A stretch of DNA of 64,000 bases from Bdellovibrionota bacterium (GTDB lineage Bacteria; Bdellovibrionota; UBA1018; CAUJDS01): the NCBI GenBank assembly GCA_963169695.1, contig CAUJDS010000060.1, positions 1 through 64,000 on the forward strand, in the 5' to 3' direction. Shown piece by piece: positions 9,032 through 19,216 of this stretch; position 1 is the first letter of the stretch, and every line of letters starts with the position of its first letter. Below the pieces are notes generated by a model. It had not been told where the DNA came from. It was given only the letters and a program-made list of their open reading frames with translations, and searched no databases. Position numbers and translations under genes: made by a program.

Positions 9032-9935
9032 ACTCAAATTCCTTTGGAAGTGGGGCTTCAATTTTCAATTTCTCGCCAGTGAGTGGGTGCTTGAGTTCCA
9101 AAGTCTTTGCGTGCAAGAGGAGTCGTCCCCTTGCATTCGAAATCCCGTAAAGTGGGTCACCCACAATAGGTAAGTCATTTTCTGAAAGGTGCACTCGAAT
9201 TTGATGGGTCCTTCCCGTTAGTGGCTGGGCTTCAATGAGTGCGAAATCCTTTTGAACTTCGAGCGTCCGAAACGCCGTTTCTGCCATTTTTCCACCCGAG
9301 CGAACGGAGGCATAAGTCTTCATCTTACCGAGGCGCTTGCCTTCGCCCAAAAAATTGCGAACATTCCATCGCGGTGCTGGCGGATTCTCTGGCCTGAAAT
9401 GCACCCAGGCCCAATAGGTTTTGGTGATGGTGTGATCCTGAAATTGACTTCCTAGTGCGGCATTGCAGGACGGGTCTTTGACAAAGACCAATACTCCTGA
9501 GGTATCTTTATCAAGTCGATGATGGAGACCTAAGTAGGCACTGGGATCTTTCTTCTGCACATAAGCCTTGGTCAGCGCAAAGGCATTGTCTCGGGCTTCG
9601 TCCACCGTGGGTTGTGTCGGAATTCCGGAGGGCTTATTGATAGCGAGCAGGCTTGCATCCTCATAGAGCACCCAGCTGTCACTCCAAATGATCGTGGGAC
9701 CCGTGGCCTTCAATTTCGAAGAATCATAAAGCACCTTCACGTGAGCAAAAGGCAAAAGGTTCTTCGAAGCAATGCGGCAACGCTTTTGATTGAGGTAGAC
9801 GGCACCCGCAACGATGAGCTTTCTGACCGTCGATTTAGATAGCTCCTTTTCAGCCAATTTCTGAGCGAGGAAATGATCGAGCCGAAGGCCCGCCTCTTCT
9901 TTTTGTACTTTCCACTGAAATGTTTGAATCGCCAT
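9012..9935 (-). CDS. RluA-family 23S rRNA pseudouridine synthase
   Basis: A 307-residue enzyme that isomerises uridine to pseudouridine. The N-terminal S4 RNA-binding domain is seen in GLRLDHFLAQKLAEK and STVRKLIVAGAVYLN. The catalytic domain holds HRLDKDTSGVLVF with the catalytic Asp and TGRTHQIRVHL downstream. This is RluA family, RluC/RluD-like in architecture, but the target uridine cannot be told from sequence alone. It is divergent from uvrB 37 bases away and overlaps the 3' end of epmA. Confidence 0.92.
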   Translation of the reverse strand: MAIQTFQWKVQKEEAGLRLDHFLAQKLAEKELSKSTVRKLIVAGAVYLNQKRCRIASKNLLPFAHVKVLYDSSKLKATGPTIIWSDSWVLYEDASLLAINKPSGIPTQPTVDEARDNAFALTKAYVQKKDPSAYLGLHHRLDKDTSGVLVFVKDPSCNAALGSQFQDHTITKTYWAWVHFRPENPPAPRWNVRNFLGEGKRLGKMKTYASVRSGGKMAETAFRTLEVQKDFALIEAQPLTGRTHQIRVHLSENDLPIVGDPLYGISNARGRLLLHAKTLELKHPLTGEKLKIEAPLPKEFEFKNLQK

Positions 9936-9972
9936 AGTTTAGTTTGTCAAATGAGGTATACTTGACGGTTGC

Positions 9973-12114
9973 ATGAGTCCAGTATTTTCGCAGAGACCCT
10001 TTAAGCTTCATACTCCTTTTCAACCGACGGGTGATCAACCTGAGGCTATTCGACTCCTCACTGAGGGTTTTCGATCGGGTGCCAAACAAGAAGTGCTCTT
10101 GGGTGTAACGGGATCCGGAAAGACCTTTACGATGGCAAATGTCATCGCAGCTTTGGGACGCCCTACGCTGATTCTCAGCCACAATAAGACACTGGCAGCT
10201 CAGCTCTTTTCTGAAATGAGAGAGTTTTTTCCAGAAAACGCGGTGGAGTACTTCGTTAGTTATTACGACTACTATCAGCCAGAAGCCTACATTCCTTCAA
10301 CGGACACCTTTATTGAGAAGGATTCGCAAATCAATGACGAGATTGACAAACTTCGGCATTCGGCCACCCGCTCACTCTTAGAGCGCAACGATGTCATTCT
10401 TGTTTCATCTGTTTCGTGTATTTATGGTTTGGGATCGCCTGAAGCCTATGAAGGGATGATCCTTTACCTTCAAGAGGGGCAGACGATTTCTCGACAAGAT
10501 ATTCTTAAGAAACTCGTCGAAATACAATACCAACGGAATGACATCGATTTTCACCGTGGGGTTTTTCGAGTTCGAGGGGATGTTATTGAAGTTTTTCCTA
10601 GTTATGAGGAAGAGCGTGCAATACGGATTGAACTCTTTGGCGATCAGGTGGAGCGCATCGTTGAATTTGATCCGCTGCGCGGAACTAAGATTCAAAAAAT
10701 TCCTCGCGTCACTGTTTTTCCGGGGAGTCACTATGTGACAACGCTTGAGAATCGCAGAAGGGCCATGGATTCTATTCGGGAAGAATTGCGAGAACGTCTG
10801 ACGCAATTTGATGAAGCAGGAAAGCTTGTTGAGGTGCAGCGACTCACTCAGCGAACTCTCTTCGACCTAGAAATGATGGATGAGTTGGGATTTTGTCCCG
10901 GGATCGAAAATTACTCCCGTCACTTAACGGGTAGAAAGTCGGGCGACGCTCCTCCGACCCTCCTTGAATATTTTCCAAAGGATTGGCTTCTGATTGTAGA
11001 CGAAAGCCACGTCACGGTACCACAAATCGGAGGTATGTATCGCGGGGATCGAGCCAGAAAATCAACTTTGGTGGAACATGGATTTCGACTTCCATCCGCT
11101 TTAGATAATCGCCCGCTTAGCTTTGAAGAGTGGGAGCGTTCTATCCATCAAGTTTTATTTGTTTCTGCAACGCCTGGTGATTACGAATTGAATCTTACTC
11201 ACGGTGCCGTTGTTGAACAGGTCATTCGACCGACGGGCCTATTGGATCCAGAGGTAGAAGTGCGTCCCGCTACTGAACAGGTAGAGAATCTGTTTCAGGA
11301 GATTGCAATTCATGTCAACAAAGGTTTTCGGGTATTGATCACTACGTTAACCAAGAAATTAGCCGAAGAACTTGCGCAGTTTTATACCAAAAAAGGAGTG
11401 CGGGTGAAGTACCTGCATTCGGATATCGATACATTGGAGCGCATAGAAATCCTTCGAGATTTGCGCATGGGAAAGTTCGATGTGCTTGTCGGAATCAATC
11501 TTCTTCGAGAGGGATTGGACCTTCCAGAAGTCTCTCTTGTTGCGATCCTTGATGCGGATAAAGAAGGATTTCTGAGAAGCTATCGGTCTCTGATTCAGAC
11601 CATGGGTCGTGCGGCAAGAAATGTTGAAGGCAAGGTCATTCTATATGCCGATCGCATGACAGGAAGCATGAGTAAGGCTATTGAAGAAACAAGAAGGCGT
11701 CGGGTGATTCAAGAAGCCTACAATGCCGAACATGGAATTGAGCCCAAGAGTATCGTCAAGGCAATCCATGCCCGCTTGTCGCCTTTGGGAGAAGAAGACG
11801 AAAACGAATCGTATGCGAGCGAAAAGGACTATCGTATTGCTCAGACCCAAAAGGCGCTTCGTACGGGCAGAGGGCAGCGATCGCAGGAAAGCCTTTGGGC
11901 AGCTGCTGAACCCGATTGGGCAGAAGGCGTCGATCCCACCAACAAGATTCAGGAATTGGCCGGAGAGTACTTTAGCTCCATGCAGGATCTCAAGACAGTT
12001 GTCTCGAAGATGGAGGAGGCCATGAAGAAAGCCGCCCAGTCCACCGACTTTGAGAAGGCGGCAGATCTTAGAGATCGAGTTCGATCCGTTAAGCGGCTTA
12101 TGCTTCGATTATAG
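9973..12114 (+). CDS. uvrB: UvrABC excision repair subunit B
   Basis: Damage-verification helicase of nucleotide excision repair (713 residues; family about 660-700). Walker A is [10 protein letters not shown] near residue 45. The damage-binding beta-hairpin is [26 protein letters not shown]. The helicase C-terminal part has [32 protein letters not shown] and QTMGRAARN. The last 40 residues form the UVR domain that contacts UvrC ([27 protein letters not shown]). The product is slightly longer than usual because of a linker before the UVR domain. It appears monocistronic, with a weak ribosome binding site before ATG 9973. Confidence 0.97.
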   Translation: MSPVFSQRPFKLHTPFQPTGDQPEAIRLLTEGFRSGAKQEVLLGVTGSGKTFTMANVIAALGRPTLILSHNKTLAAQLFSEMREFFPENAVEYFVSYYDYYQPEAYIPSTDTFIEKDSQINDEIDKLRHSATRSLLERNDVILVSSVSCIYGLGSPEAYEGMILYLQEGQTISRQDILKKLVEIQYQRNDIDFHRGVFRVRGDVIEVFPSYEEERAIRIELFGDQVERIVEFDPLRGTKIQKIPRVTVFPGSHYVTTLENRRRAMDSIREELRERLTQFDEAGKLVEVQRLTQRTLFDLEMMDELGFCPGIENYSRHLTGRKSGDAPPTLLEYFPKDWLLIVDESHVTVPQIGGMYRGDRARKSTLVEHGFRLPSALDNRPLSFEEWERSIHQVLFVSATPGDYELNLTHGAVVEQVIRPTGLLDPEVEVRPATEQVENLFQEIAIHVNKGFRVLITTLTKKLAEELAQFYTKKGVRVKYLHSDIDTLERIEILRDLRMGKFDVLVGINLLREGLDLPEVSLVAILDADKEGFLRSYRSLIQTMGRAARNVEGKVILYADRMTGSMSKAIEETRRRRVIQEAYNAEHGIEPKSIVKAIHARLSPLGEEDENESYASEKDYRIAQTQKALRTGRGQRSQESLWAAAEPDWAEGVDPTNKIQELAGEYFSSMQDLKTVVSKMEEAMKKAAQSTDFEKAADLRDRVRSVKRLMLRL

Positions 12115-12163
12115 CTTCGAAACGGTTCTTTACCTAGATTTGGCCATGAGATACTGACGTCGT

Positions 12164-13060
12164 GTGGCTATCAAAGATCGGGAATTGTTTTTCGGAAACC
12201 TCTACGCAGTCATTGCTTTTTTCTTATGGGGATCGTTGCCCATTTATTGGAAAGCCATGCATGATTGTTCTCCTTTAGAGATTTTGTCTCATCGAATCTT
12301 GTGGGCGTCAGTTACTATGACGTTTGTTATTCTTTGGATTCGTCGAAATAAACGGCCTATCTTTTTGATACCCAATCGTAAAACGTTTTTTGTTTTGTTA
12401 TCGACGGCGCTACTTTTGATTTCAAACTGGGGAGTCTACATCTGGGCAGTCCAACATGATTTGGTGCTCGAAACCAGCCTGGGCTATTACGCTTGTCCGT
12501 TGGTTACGATATTTCTTGGTTTTGCGGTGCTAGGGGAGCGTTTCAGCTCGCTACAGTGGATCGCGATTGTTTTGGCGGGAATTGCTGTGCTGATTCCGTT
12601 GGTGGCCTATGGTCAGTTTCCGTGGGTGGCGATGACCATCGCCTGCAGCTTTAGCGTGTACGCTTTACTGCGCAAACAAGTAAAATTGGATGCCTTGAAT
12701 GCGCTCTGGGTTGAAACAACCCTGCTCGTTCCCTTTTCGATTTATTATCTTATGGGCCATCGGGCAGAGTCGATTGTTTGGGGCGAGAGGGTTAAGCCTT
12801 GGATTGCGCTACTCTTGGTTATGACGGGTCTCGTGACTTCGGTGCCATTGATCCTCTATGCGGTTGCAGTAAAGCGCATGAAACTTTCTGCACTTGGATT
12901 TTTGCAGTTTCTTACCCCTACCATCAGCTTCGGTGTGGCGGTCTTGATTTATCACGAGGCTTTCACGGTGAGTCGCGCCTTTACCTTTGGCTTGATTTGG
13001 TTAGCGATTGTTCTTTTCCTTTGGGATGGGTTTCGAACCCGAAGAAGACGGGTGGCCTAA
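12164..13060 (+). CDS. rarD: RarD-like EamA/DMT-family permease
   Basis: A 298-residue integral membrane protein with about ten hydrophobic helices in the two-repeat EamA arrangement. The conserved RarD pattern FFLWGSLPIYWKAM at the N-terminus and SHRILWA, NWGVYIWAV, ETSLGYY and LGERFSSLQW place it in the RarD subfamily; the transported substrate is unknown. It starts with GTG at 12164. Its stop codon overlaps the stop of the convergent next gene by four bases. Confidence 0.88.
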   Translation: MAIKDRELFFGNLYAVIAFFLWGSLPIYWKAMHDCSPLEILSHRILWASVTMTFVILWIRRNKRPIFLIPNRKTFFVLLSTALLLISNWGVYIWAVQHDLVLETSLGYYACPLVTIFLGFAVLGERFSSLQWIAIVLAGIAVLIPLVAYGQFPWVAMTIACSFSVYALLRKQVKLDALNALWVETTLLVPFSIYYLMGHRAESIVWGERVKPWIALLLVMTGLVTSVPLILYAVAVKRMKLSALGFLQFLTPTISFGVAVLIYHEAFTVSRAFTFGLIWLAIVLFLWDGFRTRRRRVA

Positions 13061-14013
13061 GCTGGAAGGGCTCTTCGTGAATTCATGGCTCTGAGGGTGA
13101 GGGCCAGTACCATCCAAAGGATGCTGAAGGTTGCAGCCATCCATAGGAAGATTCGGCGCCACGCCATCCACTGGTAGGCTTCTTCGTTTTGATACGGCTC
13201 TTGAATCATCACGGTGGACTGGGTGAGGGGCTCTTTGTTGTAGCCAGCAAGTTTGAGCGGTTCTCCCGGAAATTCTCGATAGCGAATCCATCCGGCAGGT
13301 TCGCGCTGATTCATGGTGTGCCGGATAGCGGGTAAGTAGGAGAGATCTTCGCCCAGGACAAAATGATCGGTCTCCGTTTGAAGGACTAAGAGTCCCCGCT
13401 CATTGGTCACCAGGATATGGGATTCGAGGGCGCTGGATTTCAAGTAGTCTTGGACCCATTCTTGGTCTAGCTCCACCCCCAGCACGGATCCATCAGGTAG
13501 TGACCTTGCCACTCTTAGGACCGGCGTTTCGTCTTGGAGCTTGGCAAACTGAGTGAGGATCCCCTTAGGCTGAGACTTGAGGACATCGAGATCCATCAAT
13601 GCCGTTTGATGCAGGGACTTCAGTGTTTCAAAGTCGATACGCTTGGGGTCATCATGGGGTCGACTCAGGTGAAAGGCTAGCCTCCAACCTTGTGCTTCCT
13701 TTTGGTAAATTCCAAAGGCCAATAGTGAGGCATCGGATTGAATCAACCCTTCAATAAATCGGATCTGCTCGCTTCGACTCTTAAATCGCTGCATGGCAAT
13801 TTGGTAATAGGCTTCCGCGTTGGCAAGGCGTTGCTCATAGAACTGGGCCAGCTGCTCAGAAAGTTTTTTGGCGAGGAGGGTGCGGGTTTCTGCAAAAGCA
13901 CTTCGCTGACTTTGAAGACTGCTTTGCATGCCGAGGTAGCACGCAGCGCCCACTGCAAGAGCACTGACGGATATCCAGAAAAAGAGTATTCTTTTGAATA
14001 GATAAACCTTCAT
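13057..14013 (-). CDS. Membrane protein with extracytoplasmic sensor-like domain, no output domain
   Basis: A 318-residue protein with two membrane helices, one at residues 8-30 and one near 285-310. The roughly 250-residue periplasmic region between them resembles a dCACHE-type sensor in size and helix-strand alternation; this is inference from topology. After the second helix only about ten residues remain, so there is no HAMP, kinase, cyclase or methyl-accepting domain. ATG 14013 follows AAGG closely; GTG 14016 directly precedes it. It is divergent from aspS and convergent with rarD. Confidence 0.6.
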   Translation of the reverse strand: MKVYLFKRILFFWISVSALAVGAACYLGMQSSLQSQRSAFAETRTLLAKKLSEQLAQFYEQRLANAEAYYQIAMQRFKSRSEQIRFIEGLIQSDASLLAFGIYQKEAQGWRLAFHLSRPHDDPKRIDFETLKSLHQTALMDLDVLKSQPKGILTQFAKLQDETPVLRVARSLPDGSVLGVELDQEWVQDYLKSSALESHILVTNERGLLVLQTETDHFVLGEDLSYLPAIRHTMNQREPAGWIRYREFPGEPLKLAGYNKEPLTQSTVMIQEPYQNEEAYQWMAWRRIFLWMAATFSILWMVLALTLRAMNSRRALPA

Positions 14014-14100
14014 CACCTTAACTTTTCGGCTAATTTGGCTTATGGATGAGTCTCAAGCCCCAAAAAGGGGCGAAAAAGTTGAAATAGGAGTCCGAAATTC

Positions 14101-15912
14101 ATGAGAACCCATACTTGTGGTGAATTAGACACCACTAACCTGAACGATACAGTCAAGATTTGTGGTTGGGTCTCTATCCGTCGGGATCACGGTGGTCTGA
14201 TTTTTGTGGATCTACGAGATCGCTATGGAATGACGCAGGTTGTTTTTGATCCGGGAAATGCGGAAATCGGAAAAGCTGCCCACGATCTTGCTCAAAAATT
14301 GAGGAATGAATTCGTCATTGAGTGTGTTGGCACCGTCCGCAATCGTCCCGAGGGGATGACCAATGCCAAAATGCCTACCGGCGAAATCGAAGTCCTTTGC
14401 CGTGAGCTAAAGATTCTTTCAGAAGCGCGAACGCCTCCCTTTTCTATTTTGGATGAAGAGGTCTCCGAATTACTACGATTGAAATATCGCTACCTCGATT
14501 TGCGTCGACCTTCCCTTCAAAAGAATTTCATTGTTCGACACCACACAGTGCAAGCGATTCGGCAGGTTCTTAACCGTCATGATTTCTTGGAAGTTGAAAC
14601 ACCGATTCTCTACAAATCCACCCCCGAAGGTGCACGAGATTTCATTGTCCCGAGTCGTCTGAATCCTGGGCAGTTCTATGCGTTGCCTCAGTCTCCCCAA
14701 ACACTGAAGCAGCTCCTCATGGTGGCTGGATTTGACCGCTACTACCAAGTCGCTCGATGTTTTCGAGATGAGGATTTGAGAGCTGAGCGCCAACCGGAAT
14801 TCTCCCAAATCGATATTGAAGCATCGTTTATTAATGAAGAGGTGCTTTTTCCGATCATGGAAGAAATGATGGTAGAAGTTTGGCAATTGATTCACCAAAA
14901 GAAAATTAGCACGCCATTTCCACGAATGACTTATCACGAAGCGATGACCCGCTACGGATCAGACAAGCCTGATACTCGATTTGGTTTGGAGTTGAGAGAC
15001 CTCTCATCGCTCTTTGCTAAAAGTACGTTTCAAGTTTTTCAAAAAGCGTTGGCTTCCGGTCCTCATGGGCAAGCTGGCTCGATTCGAGCAATCAAGGTTG
15101 ACCGAGAGGCTGCACGTTTTTCAAGAAAAGACCTGGACGATCTTGCCAAAGTTGCATCAGACTACGGCGCGAAGGGCTTGTTATGGATCAAGGTCCAGGA
15201 AGATGGAACGCTTCAGTCGCCCGCTGCAAAATTTTTCTCCGAGACCGAGGTGCAGGGGCTGCGTAACCTTTTGACCCTTGCTCCAGGTGATTTGGTGCTT
15301 GTCGTGGCTGACGCACGTGACAAGGTAGTTTGTAATTCACTAGGATCCGTGCGCCTGCAACTAGCAGCTAGCTTGAAACTTCTGCCTCCTCTTGGAGAGG
15401 GTCCGATGAACTTTCATTGGATCGTGGGGTTTCCGCTTCTAGAATTCGATGAACGCGACGGAAGGTACTATGCCGCGCATCACCCCTTCACTTCGCCCAA
15501 GGAAGAACATAAGGAATGGTTGCTTCAGCAAAGAGACCTTCATAAGATTGAAGCTGCAGCCTATGACTTGGTACTCAACGGAACTGAAATTGGCGGAGGT
15601 TCCTTGAGGATCTATGATTCGAGACTTCAGGACGCTATGTTCCAGTCACTTGGAATTTCTCCCGAGGATGCTAAAGAAAAATTCGGATTCTTTGTAGAAG
15701 CGCTCCAGTACGGTACGCCACCTCACGGCGGTATTGCGATTGGATTGGATCGGCTCACTGCCATTCTATGTGGGGTTCCGGCGATTCGTGATGTCATGGC
15801 TTTCCCAAAGACGCAGCGTGGGCAGTGCCTGATGTCCGGGTCACCATCGACGGTAACGCCCGAGCAACTTGCGGAACTTGGAATTTCGGTGACAAAGCGA
15901 TCTACCGTGTAG
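14101..15912 (+). CDS. aspS: Aspartyl-tRNA synthetase, apparently non-discriminating (Asp/Asn)
   Basis: Class IIb synthetase of 603 residues. The N-terminal OB-fold (1-110) reads the anticodon. Motif 2 is FRDEDLRAERQPEFSQIDIE, and motif 3 is GIAIGLDRLTAILCG. The bacterial GAD insertion is present. His at residue 30 (RRDHGG) stands where the E. coli discriminating enzyme has Leu, and the segment RPEG replaces the discriminating form, as in enzymes that also charge tRNA-Asn. If so, GatCAB must convert Asp-tRNA-Asn. The start is supported by TAGGAG 11 bases upstream. glpD follows after 25 bases. Confidence 0.97.
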   Translation: MRTHTCGELDTTNLNDTVKICGWVSIRRDHGGLIFVDLRDRYGMTQVVFDPGNAEIGKAAHDLAQKLRNEFVIECVGTVRNRPEGMTNAKMPTGEIEVLCRELKILSEARTPPFSILDEEVSELLRLKYRYLDLRRPSLQKNFIVRHHTVQAIRQVLNRHDFLEVETPILYKSTPEGARDFIVPSRLNPGQFYALPQSPQTLKQLLMVAGFDRYYQVARCFRDEDLRAERQPEFSQIDIEASFINEEVLFPIMEEMMVEVWQLIHQKKISTPFPRMTYHEAMTRYGSDKPDTRFGLELRDLSSLFAKSTFQVFQKALASGPHGQAGSIRAIKVDREAARFSRKDLDDLAKVASDYGAKGLLWIKVQEDGTLQSPAAKFFSETEVQGLRNLLTLAPGDLVLVVADARDKVVCNSLGSVRLQLAASLKLLPPLGEGPMNFHWIVGFPLLEFDERDGRYYAAHHPFTSPKEEHKEWLLQQRDLHKIEAAAYDLVLNGTEIGGGSLRIYDSRLQDAMFQSLGISPEDAKEKFGFFVEALQYGTPPHGGIAIGLDRLTAILCGVPAIRDVMAFPKTQRGQCLMSGSPSTVTPEQLAELGISVTKRSTV

Positions 15913-15937
15913 AAGGGCTATTAATTGGGGGACGGCA

Positions 15938-17656
15938 ATGAGTTTTTCGTTTCAGGGGCGTGAGAAGAGTCTTCGTACGCTGGGATCAGATACCTTTGAT
16001 CTACTCATCATTGGTGGGGGAATCACCGGAGCAGCAGTCGCTAGGGATGCTGCAACTCGAGGACTAAAGGTCGCATTGATAGAAAAAGGAGACTTTTCTC
16101 AAGGTACCTCCTCTCACAGCTCCAAGCTTATTCACGGTGGCTTGAGGTATTTAGAGAAACTTGAGTTTCATTTGGTCTTTGAAGCGCTCTCAGAAAGAGC
16201 CTTTCTACTGAAGAATGCTCCACACCTTGTTCAGCCCCTTCCATTCTATTTTCCCGTGTATCGAGGTATGCGACCGGGTAAATTTATTTTAGGGCTGGGG
16301 CTTTGGCTCTATGATTTGCTTTCATTGTTTCGTACTCCTGGTTTTCACAAACGATTTTCCGCCCGTGCTTTGAGTTCTGAAATTCCTAGCCTCAATCCAA
16401 AAAATCTATTAGGTGGCTTTCGGTATTTTGATGCGACGATGTGGGATGATGTCCTGGTCGTGGATACGATGCGTTCCGCTTTTGATTCGGGCGCTCATGT
16501 CGTCAACTACGTGGAAGCCATCAATCCCTTATGGAAGGAAGATCAGATTCAGGGTTTCACCGCTCGAAATGTTGATCCCTATGGAAAGGGTGAGGAGATC
16601 GAGATTCGGGCCCATCGGACGATTCTCTGTGCCGGCCCTTGGACCGATCTTTTGGGATCGAAGCTCTCAGTCAATTGGGAACCCTGGCTTCGGCCAAGCA
16701 CGGGAATTCATCTTGTGTTTGACTATGAAAAGCTTCCGGTTCCCGGCGCCGTGGTGATGCATCACGACGATGGTAGGATTGCCTTTGTCATTCCGCGAAA
16801 GGACTTTGGCAAGGGTGTTGTCATTGTTGGAACGACGGATGGTCCCTCACCGAAGCAGCCTGAGGATGCAGTCGTAACTCTGTCGGACTTGGACTATTTG
16901 ATGAAGTTGCTTACGAAGTACTTTCCTTCCGCCAATCTGCAACGCAGAGATATTGTTTCAGTTTATTTGGGTATTAGGCCGCTCTATTCTGATTTTGGAA
17001 AAGCTAAGGCGTCACTGAAGAGTGTCAGTCGAGAGCATCATATTGATCGAGGGCCTGGCGGTGTGACGTTAGTTGCAGGGGGAAAATACACCACCCATCG
17101 ACCAATGGCTCGCGAGATTGTCGATTTTACGCTCAAACAATGGGAGCGAGATACCAAGCGAGGTAAATCGGTTCGTATTCCATTTGGGTTGACTTCAGGT
17201 TCAACGAAAGCTCCGGTACACACGCGTGTGGGTGAGAAGTGGATGGTGGAAGGAATGAAAGAAGCTGAAGGCAGGGGTTGGAAGATTCCGCGCGAGCTTT
17301 TTGAGCACTATGGAATGGATGCGCTTGAACTCTATGAGTCTGAATCTCTCTTAGGATCTTCGGTGGGTAAGGGAGGATCGTTGGAAGATCCTGAGGGGTT
17401 TCCCTTCCTGATTGCACGATTGCGCTACGCACTTCGAAAGCAAATGGTGATGAGGCTTGAGGATTTTTATTTTCGTCGGACCGCATTGTTTTTGGCTCGT
17501 GCAGATCATGGTGCATCCTGGATTCCGGTTCTTACCAAAGTATGGGCTGAGGAAAGAGGATTGTCTTCAGAGCAAGCTAAGATGGAGGCCGATGCACTGA
17601 TTCAGAAAATTCGAGAAAGAGAAGATGCGTTGAAAGCACTAAAGGAATGCACCTAG
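15938..17656 (+). CDS. glpD: FAD-dependent glycerol-3-phosphate dehydrogenase
   Basis: A 572-residue membrane-associated flavoprotein oxidising glycerol-3-phosphate to dihydroxyacetone phosphate and passing electrons to quinone. The FAD-binding Rossmann motif is LLIIGGGITGAAVARDAATRG; SSHSSKLIHGGLRYLE is the family signature. The substrate-region segment GIRPLYSD and GGKYTTHRPMARE follow, then the C-terminal GlpD cap domain. GGGGGACGG precedes the ATG. Its 3' end overlaps the convergent holB by 18 bases. No glpK or glpF is adjacent. Confidence 0.95.
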   Translation: MSFSFQGREKSLRTLGSDTFDLLIIGGGITGAAVARDAATRGLKVALIEKGDFSQGTSSHSSKLIHGGLRYLEKLEFHLVFEALSERAFLLKNAPHLVQPLPFYFPVYRGMRPGKFILGLGLWLYDLLSLFRTPGFHKRFSARALSSEIPSLNPKNLLGGFRYFDATMWDDVLVVDTMRSAFDSGAHVVNYVEAINPLWKEDQIQGFTARNVDPYGKGEEIEIRAHRTILCAGPWTDLLGSKLSVNWEPWLRPSTGIHLVFDYEKLPVPGAVVMHHDDGRIAFVIPRKDFGKGVVIVGTTDGPSPKQPEDAVVTLSDLDYLMKLLTKYFPSANLQRRDIVSVYLGIRPLYSDFGKAKASLKSVSREHHIDRGPGGVTLVAGGKYTTHRPMAREIVDFTLKQWERDTKRGKSVRIPFGLTSGSTKAPVHTRVGEKWMVEGMKEAEGRGWKIPRELFEHYGMDALELYESESLLGSSVGKGGSLEDPEGFPFLIARLRYALRKQMVMRLEDFYFRRTALFLARADHGASWIPVLTKVWAEERGLSSEQAKMEADALIQKIREREDALKALKECT

Positions 17657-18529
17657 AAAGTACTGAGCCAGAAGTTTTTTATTACAAGGGGTTTCAAGTT
17701 GAAACCTCGTATCTTGAATAAGTTGAAACTGCATAAAGCGTTTGTCTACTGCCTCTTGAGAATGGAGTGCGCGCTCCAATTCACTAAGGAACGCATTGAA
17801 GTCTTCCATGTTTTTGGAAATGCACTCAAAACTGGATTCCCACTCTTTTTGGGGATTCTGTAGAAAACGCTGGGCTTTTTGATAAACCTCCATGCCCTGC
17901 CCTTCCTTCAATTGGAGCGCTTTCTGAAGGCTGCCTTGAGCTAAGCGTGCAACGGTGGTGTCTTGAGTAATCGTCAGTAGCTCGGCTTCTGAAAAAGGCA
18001 GTAGACGCAAACGTTGACAGCGAGAAAGCAGTGTCGGCAAAAGATTCGATTCGTGCCGTGCCGTCAAAATGAAAACCCAATCGGCAGGAGGTTCTTCGAG
18101 CGTCTTAAGCAGTGCATTGGCGGCTTGCGGTGTCATTGCGTCCGAGGGGTCTAGGATCACGGTTTTATATGCGGCTTCCATGGGTCCATGACCCAGGTCT
18201 TTGAGAAGGCTTTGCAATTGGTCGATTTTTATCTTTCCCGTTTTCTCTTCGGATACTTCAGGTTGAAGACGATAAAGATCTACGAGCGCATTTTTTTCAG
18301 CCTTTTTGCACATGACACATTTTTGGCAAACCAAAGGCGAAAAAACTTTGGATTTCGATTGATCGGCTACCTCACAATTCAACCATTGGGCTAAGTAGTT
18401 GGCTATCCAAGATTTTCCAATTCCATCCAATCCGGTTAAGAGAAGTGCAGGTGCTACTTTCTTGGTTTCGTACCATTGTTTGAGCAAAGGTTGAATACGT
18501 GGAAGGTGGTGCTGAAGGTAAGGATTCAC
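17639..18529 (-). CDS. holB: DNA polymerase III delta-prime-like subunit
   Basis: Clamp-loader subunit of 296 residues. P-loop-like TGLDGIGKSWIANYLAQ lies near residue 35. Four zinc-type Cys occur in CEV...CQKCVMC. The segments KTVILDPSDAMTPQAANALLKTLEEPP and LLPTLLSRCQRLRL (SRC sensor) are diagnostic of delta-prime/tau. The GTG start at 18529 overlaps the tmk stop in a GTGA tetranucleotide, which fixes the start better than the upstream open frame to 18595. Translational coupling to tmk is the common bacterial arrangement. Confidence 0.9.
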   Translation of the reverse strand: MNPYLQHHLPRIQPLLKQWYETKKVAPALLLTGLDGIGKSWIANYLAQWLNCEVADQSKSKVFSPLVCQKCVMCKKAEKNALVDLYRLQPEVSEEKTGKIKIDQLQSLLKDLGHGPMEAAYKTVILDPSDAMTPQAANALLKTLEEPPADWVFILTARHESNLLPTLLSRCQRLRLLPFSEAELLTITQDTTVARLAQGSLQKALQLKEGQGMEVYQKAQRFLQNPQKEWESSFECISKNMEDFNAFLSELERALHSQEAVDKRFMQFQLIQDTRFQLETPCNKKLLAQYFLGAFL

Positions 18530-19167
18530 GATGCTTTTTTCTTTTTGAGTGAAAAGGATAGAATGCGCCGATGGAGTTCTTGCGCAGCGATGCATTCAAC
18601 TTCTTGCGCGGTACGGTCTTTGACGTCGATCGAAAACCAGCGCCGTCCTGAAGTTTTCATGATTCTACGGTAGGCCTGGTAGACTTTTTTCTGAAAAGCG
18701 AGGCCTTCTTTTTCCATCCGCGTCCTCTCTCGGACACGTTTCATGCTTTTGCCCGGATCTTGATCGAGGAAGAAGGTAAGGTCTGGTTGAAGTCCTTCGG
18801 TAGATTCCTTGTTGAGTTGTGCCAGTCGCTTGAGATTTAATCCACGCCCGCCACCTTGATAAGCCAAAGTCGAGTCGGTGTAGCGATCACATAAAATGAT
18901 GGCCCCTTCCTTCAATTTGGGAAGTAGGACCTTCTTGACGTGTTCATGTCGAGCAGCTTGCAGGAGATAAAGCTCTGTAAGGTCTTCGATGGGCTGACTT
19001 ACTATAATAGCTCTTAGCGCATCAGCGACTTGGGTGCCTCCCGGCTCCTTCGTGCAATAGACGTCATAGCCTGCGGCAGTGAGATTGGCTTGTAGGCGAT
19101 GGAGCAGCGTAGATTTTCCTACGCCGTCGGTTCCTTCTAGGCTTATGAACATTCCTCTACGCTTCAT
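18526..19167 (-). CDS. tmk: Thymidylate kinase
   Basis: A 213-residue kinase phosphorylating dTMP to dTDP. The P-loop is LEGTDGVGKST near residues 10-20, the DR motif is ILCDRYTDSTLAYQGGGRGL, and the lid carries RVRERTRME. The start ATG at 19167 has only a weak SD; an internal ATG at 19152 follows AGAGG closely and is an alternative. It is coupled to holB by a four-base overlap. Confidence 0.94.
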   Translation of the reverse strand: MKRRGMFISLEGTDGVGKSTLLHRLQANLTAAGYDVYCTKEPGGTQVADALRAIIVSQPIEDLTELYLLQAARHEHVKKVLLPKLKEGAIILCDRYTDSTLAYQGGGRGLNLKRLAQLNKESTEGLQPDLTFFLDQDPGKSMKRVRERTRMEKEGLAFQKKVYQAYRRIMKTSGRRWFSIDVKDRTAQEVECIAAQELHRRILSFSLKKKKAS

Positions 19168-19216
19168 CTCACTAAGCGTTAAGGTCTGAACAGATTTCGG
19201 TCAAGTGGAATGAAAC

